A DNA stretch of 64,000 bases from Mycoplasma sp. Ms02 (GTDB taxonomy: Bacteria; Bacillota_I; Bacilli_A; Mycoplasmatales; Metamycoplasmataceae), in assembly GCF_019720735.1 (NCBI RefSeq), contig NZ_CP081302.1, positions 620,001 to 684,000 on the forward strand. The letters run 5' to 3'. Each line of letters starts with the position of its first letter. The first letter of the stretch is position 1. Positions 56,987 through 64,000 of this stretch are shown here, piece by piece. The translations under genes were made by a program, and so were the position numbers. The notes under the pieces are model-generated. The model was not told the origin of the DNA. It searched no databases and saw only the letters and a list, made by a program, of their open reading frames with translations.

Positions 56987-59311
56987 ATGAAATTAAATAA
57001 ACTATTGCTAGTTGTTGGTGCTTCTTCTGTTGTTACATTAGCAACAGGTTTAGCTGCGAACTGTGCTCCTGCCCAGGAACAGCCGAAAAACCCAGAAATA
57101 AATAAAGGTGTTACGCCTGCAAAAGATGCATCTGACAACCAAAACACAGCCGAAAACACAAACGCTGATGCAAACAACCAAAATGCTTCAGATAACACAA
57201 ACTCTGACGCAAACAACCAAAATGCTTCAGACAACGCAAATTCTGATGCAAACAACCAAAATTCATCAGAAAACACAGAAGCCGACACTAATAAGGATAA
57301 CGCTTCAGACAATACAAATGCTGATGCAAACAACCAAAATGCTTCAGACAATACAAATGCTGATGCAAACAACCAAAATGCTTCAGACAACACAAATGCT
57401 GTTGCAAACAACCAAAATGCTTCAGACAACACAAACGCTGACGCAAACAACCAAAATGCTTCGGAGAATTCTGAAGAACAACCTAAAGAACCTGTTGTAG
57501 AACCAGCAAAACCTGCTACATTAAGAGAAAAGGCAGAAGGTTTAGTAAAAGAAGCTGACAAATTATTAAAAGAATACCCAAGATCAGGAACAACTGCATT
57601 AATTTACAATGCTGTAAGTAATTTTATTTTTGAAAGTAGAAAATTAAGAAAGGTTTTAGAAGACGAAAATGCTTCTGATGAAGTAATTCAACCAGTGTTC
57701 GATTCTGCTTCTAAATTATCTAGAGAATTTCAAGAAGCTCTACCAGCGTTGTTGGCAAAACAAAAGCTTGCTTCATTAGGTCAAGTTCTTCGTGCTCTAG
57801 TAGGTCTATCTCCATACGTAGATAACCCTGATGCTTTCTATACAACAAAACTTAAAGAACTAGCTGAAGAGGTAGTCTTATCTTCAACAGATAAACTTAT
57901 CGATACAAAAGAGCTTGCTGAAGAACTTCTTTCAAAATACGAAACAAAGAGAGAATTAATTGCTGCATTAGCTGATTTACAAGCTTTAATCAAAACAGCT
58001 GATAGACTTTCTCAAGAAACAAACGACCTTGAAAATGAAAAAGCTGAATTACAGAAAGCTATTCAAGAGTCAAATAACTTGTTACTAAATGAAGCTCAAG
58101 CTACTTACGGATCTGACTTTGACTTTTTATCTAAAGAAAGAGAAGTTAGACAGTCAATCCAAAATCTTCAAAATAAAATTAACCTACTTAGAAATGTAGG
58201 AGGAAACAATGCAACAGGAGCAATCATTCCTCAAGTTGCGATCTCAGCTAGAGAAGCTGTTCTTGAAATGGTTAAACTTTCAAGAAAATTAATTGAAAGA
58301 GTTGAGATTTCAGTAGGAAATTCAGCAACTGTTCCTTCAGCAGCTCAAGAAACATTAGCAAAACTTAAAGAATACACAGATAAACATGAAAAAGCAGCTT
58401 TAGACTTTGCTTACACAAACGGTGGTTACAGAAGAGCACTATTCAATGATGCTGGTGTTAATGTTCAATCATATTCTGAAACATCAGAAACAGGTTTAAG
58501 AAATCAAGAAAGCTTAATGTTCTGATTCGTTAGATTGGTAGAAGATGTAAAAAATGATGTAAAAGTAACATGAAATGATATGACATTCTTAAGATCAATT
58601 TTAGAGCAAACAGTCGCTTCTCTAAATGCAAGATCAGAATTTTATGACGAATTATCTAAAGACCGTCTTTCATTACCAGATGAAAAGAAAAGATGAGAAT
58701 CAAGAAAGGCTCTTGTAGACAGACATATAGCAAATCTAGCACTTATTCTTTCAAGAAGTGAAACAAGTCCTACAACAGCATCATTAATGACTGTTAAAAC
58801 ACTATGAGTTGATTTCCATAGAGAGTTCTCTATGTTATCAGTTGCAGTTAACCCAAGAACATTCTTATCTTCTACAAATGGTCAAGGATCAGACCCTCTT
58901 TTCCAAAAAAAAACATTGAAGCCTGCTTCTTGAAAAGCTTCAAGAATTCCGTCTTTCTTATTAGGAAACATCAATGAAAATGAAGAGGGAGCAATCAAAA
59001 GATATAAAGAAGTGATCAAGCCTGTCGAAGATAAAATCGAAGAACTACAAGCAAAAGTTGAAAAAATAACAGATCAGACACAAAAAGGAAACCTTCAAGA
59101 AGTTCTTACAAACTATCTATGACAAACAGGTGGTAACGCAAAAGGGACAAAAGGTTGAACACCTACATCTGTAAAATACTCAATCATTAGATATGAAGGT
59201 CAAGCACAAGATTTCTTAAAAGCTCTAGAAAGAAAAGAGAAAGAAATTGATGCTCTTTTAGCAGCTCAACCAGCAGCTGAGACTCAAGAAGAAGCTCCAG
59301 CTCAAGCTTAA
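56987..59311 (+). CDS. Repeat-containing lipoprotein in the opp operon
   Basis: 774 residues. The signal peptide has an atypical lipobox LAAN-Cys26 (Asn at -1). After a short spacer, eight 13-residue units of the type DNTNADANNQNAS (about residues 56-159) form a hydrophilic, flexible stalk. The rest is helical and coiled-coil-rich (residues 185-760), ending in an Ala/Gln/Pro tail. TGA encodes all Trp in the C-terminal third. The stalk resembles size-variable spacer repeats in mycoplasma surface lipoproteins. Probably a surface component made together with the peptide-uptake system. Confidence 0.85.
57152..57463 (+). repeat. Eight tandem 39-bp repeats encoding a 13-residue Asn-rich unit
   Basis: Consecutive in-frame units of 39 bp, encoding E/DNTNADANNQNAS with minor changes; the fourth unit (ENTEADTNKDNAS) is most diverged. 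Units 5, 6 and 8 encode the same 13 residues and are nearly identical at DNA level, suitable for slippage or recombination. Confidence 0.9.
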
Positions 59312-59327
59312 TTTCCAAAATCTAAAT

Positions 59328-62015
59328 ATGATTAAAAATAAAATTAAATTATTAATAGGTGCAGCAGTACTTGCACCTTTTCCCTTAATTTCAGTGGCTT
59401 GTCAATCAAGTGAGAAAAAGGTTGAAGTAAATTACGATCTTGGTCTAACAACACCTCCACTAACTTCTCTTAACTACGTGCTTTATAACTCGGTTTCGTC
59501 AGTTGTTCCTTCAATTGTTGACACAATTGTTAAAGGTGGACCTAACTCTGCTCTAAAGAGTATTCTACCTTCGCCTGAAATGCATTTCGGTATTTATGGT
59601 CAAACAGTTAACTCTTCAAGTTTAGAATCGTTCATTGAAAGTGGTGAGTTAATTACTTCGAACAGAAGACCAGGTAGTTTCTACTCAATTCATGACTTCG
59701 GATTTGCTCCAGGTTCATTGAACTTCAATCAAGTTTCTGTTCAAGCAATTCGTGGGCTAATGACAAACAGCAACAGATTCTTATCTTGAACAGCAACATT
59801 AAATGATGGAAAATCAAGGTGAAGTAATGGTGATGTGGTCAAAGCAGAAGATTACATTGATTATGTGCGTTATTTAACAGATATCAACACCGGAACACAA
59901 AAACAAGTTTCGATCGAAAGACGTGGATTTAAAGGAATTACAAAGTTTATAACAGCACAAAATGAATATTTAAAGAAGTTCAGAGAACCTTATAAAAACC
60001 CTTGAGGTTATCCAGCTCTCGAAGAAGATGCAAATCGTGTTTGAAACTCTAAATACGCTTACAATGTAGATATAAAAGACGAACAAGGTAATCAGTTAGA
60101 CAACAGTGCATTATGGCCTTCACAAAACGAAGGTGATCAAGAAGCAGTTGATCAAATCCGTCAAGCAGCGCTTGAAGTAGGTCTTTACACAGGACGTTTA
60201 TACTTCAACATTTCAAACTTAGAACTTTATAGAGCTCTTAAGTTCATTGAAAATGCTAAATTCGATTTTACTAAAGATACACAAACGCTTTATGTTGAAA
60301 GAAATGGCGAAAGAGTTCCTGTCCTTTTACGTAAAAATCCATTCGTGGATCCAAAACAAGTTTTTGATTTCAAAAAACTTGAAGGTAATTTACTTGAGGA
60401 TAATGAAGCTGCAAGAGATGTGGCTAAATACTTATTGTTTGCTCGTGATGAGAATGAAATTAGAGTTGAATACTCTTCATCTTCACCTCGTTCACTAGGA
60501 AATGTTCTTGATGACTTTACAAGACAAATACTGCCTGTAAACAGAGCTTTTATTGAAAAAGAAATTGGTGGTTTACAAAACTTTGGAGCTGATGAAAAAT
60601 CTATTTTAACTAATGGACCTTTCCACATCTCAGGTTTATCATTAGGTGCACAAGGTAAAATGGACTTTGTTAAAAACGAGGCTTACTATAACGCAAGTCA
60701 AGTTATTTCAAACAAAATCAGAATTTACTTTAATGATGAGCAAAATACAGAAAGTGCTATGTTCCAAGATGGATACGTTGCTAAAACAAGAATTCCAGCA
60801 ATTCAACAACGTACATACTGATCAGATCCAGAGCTGAAAAAACTAATGCGTAAAGGGCAAGGTTTTGGTACATTAGGATTTAACTTTAACCTTGACAAAG
60901 AAACAAACAAAGATAGCTACATTCAAGACAAAGATTTAAGAAGTGCGATTTATTATGCTATAAACAGGGAGATTATGTTATTTAACTCAGGTTGAAATAA
61001 CTCTTATCCTGTTATTACATGAACAGCTTTTGGTCAAGCTCATAAATCAAATGGTACAGCAATCGAGTTTGGATTTAATGACAACTACACCAAACCAAAA
61101 GGTGAATACGAAGAAGGCAAAGAACCAAAAGTTCCTGTCCAAAACTACGAGTATGCAAACCACTTATCTAAAACATATAAGTTTGAAGCTAACGATAGAA
61201 AAGACTTTGCATATCTTCCTGAAGTTGCAAAACAATACATTGAACTTTTCAAGGCAAAACATCCAGATGTTAAAAAAGTTAACTTAAAATACATTTTTAA
61301 CTCAATCGAAGAGCAAAAAAACGTTGGTTTAGCACTTAAAAACGCTCTAAACCAAGTCTTTGGTGGATTTATCGAACTTGAACTAAAAGCCCTTCCTGAA
61401 AACGTTTACAACTCACAACTAGAACAAGGTGATTTTGACATTGCTTACCAAAACTTTGATCAATTCGGTTCAGATATTGATAGTTACATTAAAGCTTTCT
61501 TTAAAACTGATGGAATTGACAAAGCTAATGAGAAAACAATTGGATTCAAAGAAAACCCTTCTGGTGGATTTACATATGCTAAGTACTTTAAAGAATTAGC
61601 TGACAACGAAAACAAGAAACTAGTAAACGGACAAGTCAAAGTCGAAACTGAAAACGAAACAAGAGAAAGATTAGGAATTACACAAGAAGTTTGAGATAAA
61701 ATCAAATCGCTTTCTGATCGTGGTGACTTAAGTGACGTTGAGTATACTGAAAAATATGAAAAATTCTTCTCGCTTCAATTCACAGACGAAGAAAAAGCAC
61801 AAAATTACTCAGAAAATAAAGTTATCGAAGTAGTTGCAGCCCTTGAAAAAATCATTCGTGATGCTGCTCCTGTAGTACCTTTAATGGAAGTCGATACTTA
61901 CTGAGAAATTTCGCGTGTAGGTGGTGTAAGTAGTTTATATACATACGATTTACAGTATGCTTACGATATCTCAAAACCTCCAAGAAAAGACCTTCCACAA
62001 GAAATCAAAGAATAA
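59328..62015 (+). CDS. oppA: Oligopeptide-binding lipoprotein OppA
   Basis: 895 residues. Lipoprotein signal with lipobox ISVA-Cys25. The mature part has the family 5 solute-binding pattern: WSNGDVVKAEDYIDYVRYL near 165, a later LTNGPFHISGLSLG segment, the AYYNAS motif and DLRSAIYYAINRE near 540. Mycoplasma OppA proteins are larger than the E. coli protein (about 540), as here. The gene is last in the operon, 16 nt after the repeat lipoprotein, and ends at a strong terminator. In some mycoplasmas OppA is also an ecto-ATPase; no clear Walker A is seen here. Confidence 0.9.
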
Positions 62016-62048
62016 TTTAAAAATGAACACACTGTGTTCATTTTTAAT
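62016..62048 (+). terminator. Terminator of the opp operon
   Basis: AAATGAACAC/GTGTTCATTT hairpin with a 3-nt loop and following T's. Confidence 0.85.
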
Positions 62049-62080
62049 TGCTTTTTATGCCTATAAATAGGCAACTTATA

Positions 62081-62086
62081 TATAAT
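62081..62086 (+). promoter_or_regulatory. -10 box of ffh (leaderless start)
   Basis: TATAAT with a 6-nt spacer TTATAT to ATG 62093 and no Shine-Dalgarno sequence. Confidence 0.6.
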
Positions 62087-62092
62087 TTATAT

Positions 62093-63430
62093 ATGAACTT
62101 TTTAGAACAAAGAATGAAGAAAGCTCTGCAAAAAGTAAGTAAGAGCACAAAAATTACAGAAGAAGACTTAACTCAAGTAACACGTGATATAAAAATGGCA
62201 CTTTTAGAAGCCGACGTCAACCTTAAAATTGTTAAGGAATTTGTAAGTAACGTTAAAGCTAAGACATTAGAGTCAAACCTTGTTGGACAATTAAATCCAT
62301 ATCAGCAAATGGTTAAAATTGTTCATGCCGAACTGGTAGATGTTCTTGGTGGAAAAGTTAAAGAACCAACAATTGCAAAAAAACCTCATATTATTTTACT
62401 TGTCGGTCTTCAAGGGTCAGGTAAAACTACAACAGTAGCTCGTTTAGCGCACTACTACAAAAAGAAAAACTTGATCCAAAATCCACTTGTGATAGCAGCA
62501 GATATTTATCGTCCTGCAGCCGTTGATCAATTAGTAACACTCGCAAAATCAATTCAAGTTGATTATTTTGAAAAAGGTGTGAGTGACACGCCACAGAACA
62601 TTGTTAAAGAAGGTCTAGAAGTTGCTTCTTCTAACAATAATGATTTAATTTTAATCGACTCTGCTGGTCGTTTAGCAATTGATGAAAACTTAATGCAAGA
62701 ATTAGCAGACATTAAAAAAATTGCTCATCCTGATGAAATTATCTTTGTAGCTGATTCAATGTCAGGGCAAGATATTATCAATGTAGCGCAACAGTTCCAT
62801 GACAAAATTAAGTTAACCTCCTCAGTAATCACTAAACTTGATTCTGACGCTCGTGGTGGAGCTGCTTTAAGTATCCGTAAGTTATTAAATATCCCAATTA
62901 GTTTTATCGGAACTGGTGAGAAAATCTCGAATTTAGAGTTATTTTATCCTGAGAGAATGGCCGATCGGATTCTGGGTATGGGTGATGTGATGTCGCTGAT
63001 CGAAAAAGCTTCAGATGTAATCGATGAAGATAAAGCTAAAAGAATGATGAACAGAATGATATCTGGCTCGTTTAACCTAGATGACTTGCTTGAGCAGTTA
63101 AATCAAATCAAAAAGTTAGGTAAGTTTTCTAAAATTCTTAAAATGCTTCCAGGTCAATTAACAAGTAAGATTAACGAAGATCAAATTGATCAAGCAGAAG
63201 AAAAGTTAAAAAGTTATCAAATCTTAATGAACTCAATGACAGTGCAAGAGCGTAAGAATCCTAAATTACTCAAAAATGCAAACCGTAAACAAAGGGTGAT
63301 TAAAGGTAGTGGAAGATCAGCTCAAGAGTTCAATAAACTAATGAACGATTTCGAACAAATGTCAAAAAGAATGAATGACATTTCTAAGAAACTCGGGGGT
63401 GGTTTCAACCCTTTTGGAGGCATGTTTTAA
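62093..63430 (+). CDS. ffh: Signal recognition particle protein Ffh
   Basis: GTPase that targets nascent membrane and secreted proteins. The 445-residue protein has an N domain beginning MNFLEQRMKKALQKVSK, the G1 loop GLQGSGKTTT near 105, DSAGRL (G3), TKLD (G4) and the C-terminal methionine-rich M domain (MNRMISGSFNLDDLLEQL onward) that binds 4.5S RNA. ATG 62093 is chosen over an upstream TTG at 62048 because family members begin with this segment. Confidence 0.97.
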   Translation: MNFLEQRMKKALQKVSKSTKITEEDLTQVTRDIKMALLEADVNLKIVKEFVSNVKAKTLESNLVGQLNPYQQMVKIVHAELVDVLGGKVKEPTIAKKPHIILLVGLQGSGKTTTVARLAHYYKKKNLIQNPLVIAADIYRPAAVDQLVTLAKSIQVDYFEKGVSDTPQNIVKEGLEVASSNNNDLILIDSAGRLAIDENLMQELADIKKIAHPDEIIFVADSMSGQDIINVAQQFHDKIKLTSSVITKLDSDARGGAALSIRKLLNIPISFIGTGEKISNLELFYPERMADRILGMGDVMSLIEKASDVIDEDKAKRMMNRMISGSFNLDDLLEQLNQIKKLGKFSKILKMLPGQLTSKINEDQIDQAEEKLKSYQILMNSMTVQERKNPKLLKNANRKQRVIKGSGRSAQEFNKLMNDFEQMSKRMNDISKKLGGGFNPFGGMF

Positions 63431-63456
63431 AAATACCACAGGGTGGTATTTTTTTG
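63428..63456 (+). terminator. Terminator of ffh
   Basis: AATACCAC/GTGGTATT hairpin, loop AGG, then TTTTTTT. Confidence 0.85.
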
Positions 63457-63545
63457 TTTAAAGTCCATGAAATAGCAGCATAAACCATGTCATAATCTTG
63501 TTTATCTACTTTGGTTTTTACCTAAAATGGATATAATAAAAATAT

Positions 63546-63621
63546 GCCGTCATAGCTCAGCAGGCAGAGCACTTCCATGGTAAGGAAGGGGTCGCTGGTT
63601 CAAGTCCAGTTGTCGGCACCA
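63546..63621 (+). tRNA. tRNA-Thr (GGT)
   Basis: 76 nt with encoded CCA. The anticodon loop ATGGTAA gives GGT, stem CTTCC/GGAAG. The acceptor GCCGTCA/TGTCGGC has a T-T mismatch at position 5-68. The T-arm is GCTGGTTCAAGTCCAGT. Confidence 0.93.
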
Positions 63622-63639
63622 TATCGCAGATGCGCAAAA

Positions 63640-63672
63640 TAAAAATCCAGATTTTACTTCTGGATTTTTTGT
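63640..63672. terminator. Terminator of tRNA-Thr, overlapping the end of the next gene
   Basis: AAATCCAGA/TCTGGATTT hairpin with T-run on the plus strand. The stop codon of the minus-strand membrane gene lies in its loop. Confidence 0.8.
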
Positions 63673-64000
63673 TTTGAAAGCTTGATTTGTTCAAGTTTGG
63701 ATGCAAGCATTGCAAAACCGACAGTTGAAAATACAACAGGTAGAGCTAGTGCAATTCTGTAAACGTAACTGTTTAGATTGTATGAAAGTAATCAAACGGC
63801 AAGAGCTAATATAAATGGAAATGCCAATGCAGATGATTTAAGATTAATGAAATCAAAACGATAAAGTACGTATCAAAATACAAAAGCAACTATAAATCAC
63901 CCTAATATGAAAAGCAGAAGACCATAATATGGGATGATTGTTGTTTTAGCTTCTTGATTGAGATCGCGAGTCCCTATGAATAATAAAAGTAATCAAGGAA
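63654..64000 (-). CDS. Membrane protein, C-terminal part (cut by the window end)
   Basis: The last 114 residues of a membrane protein, with TGA as Trp. Four hydrophobic segments are visible (YYGLLLFILGWFIVAFVFWYV and later ones near ALAFPFILALAVWLLSY and ALALPVVFSTVGFAML), ending in a basic tail KLEQIKLSKQKIQK. The start lies beyond 64000. No family recognised. Confidence 0.7.

Noticed and set aside
57152-57463. CRISPR-like array
   Set aside because: Units are contiguous coding repeats in frame, with no unique spacers and no cas genes.
62048-62092. Upstream TTG start for ffh
   Set aside because: Adds 15 residues not found in Ffh; the family start MNFLEQRM begins at 62093.

Overview
The window is a stretch of an AT-rich mollicute chromosome, most likely a Mycoplasmopsis-type (hominis group) mycoplasma. 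In-frame TGA must be read as tryptophan in almost every long gene (PolC, Opp proteins, GyrB, HrcA). Cell-wall genes are absent, lipoproteins with mycoplasma-style lipoboxes are many, and DNA polymerase is PolC type. The species cannot be fixed from the sequence alone.

Layout. 1-11.9 kb is mostly core: deoxynucleoside kinase, proline iminopeptidase, rsmG-prs, tRNA-Cys and tRNA-Arg, an EzrA-like coiled-coil gene with thiI, then cdsA-polC. 11.9-14.8 kb is a type I modification locus (hsdS then hsdM, no hsdR) whose hsdS carries an (AG/CT)11 repeat directly after its start codon. 14.8-22.9 kb holds a tail-anchored protein, pgsA, the tmRNA/SmpB pair, L31, S4, an ECF S-component with a lipoprotein, and a membrane protein. 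22.9-25.2 kb is an accessory, partly decayed patch: a Panacea-domain (PanA/SocA-like) gene with a frameshifted partner, a fragment resembling the N-terminus of an S8 peptidase, and an AAA+ ATPase. 25.3-32.3 kb has aspS, hisS, tig, a small lipoprotein and gyrB.

32.3-39.4 kb is one 2197-residue repeat lipoprotein behind a structured leader. 39.5-46 kb holds a YitT-like protein, hrcA, an ASCH-HAD fusion, a TM2 protein, a decayed membrane gene, L33 and an M24 aminopeptidase. 46.0-62.0 kb is a continuous operon: oppB, oppC, two Opp ATPases, a 1964-residue exported protein with a PDxFFG motif and an HExxHH zinc-protease motif, a small exported protein, a repeat lipoprotein and oppA. It reads as a surface proteolysis plus peptide uptake unit. 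ffh, tRNA-Thr and a truncated membrane gene close the window.

A recurring feature is genes whose TATAAT-like -10 box lies exactly 6 nt before the ATG with no ribosome binding site. Eight such starts are seen, which predicts leaderless mRNAs.
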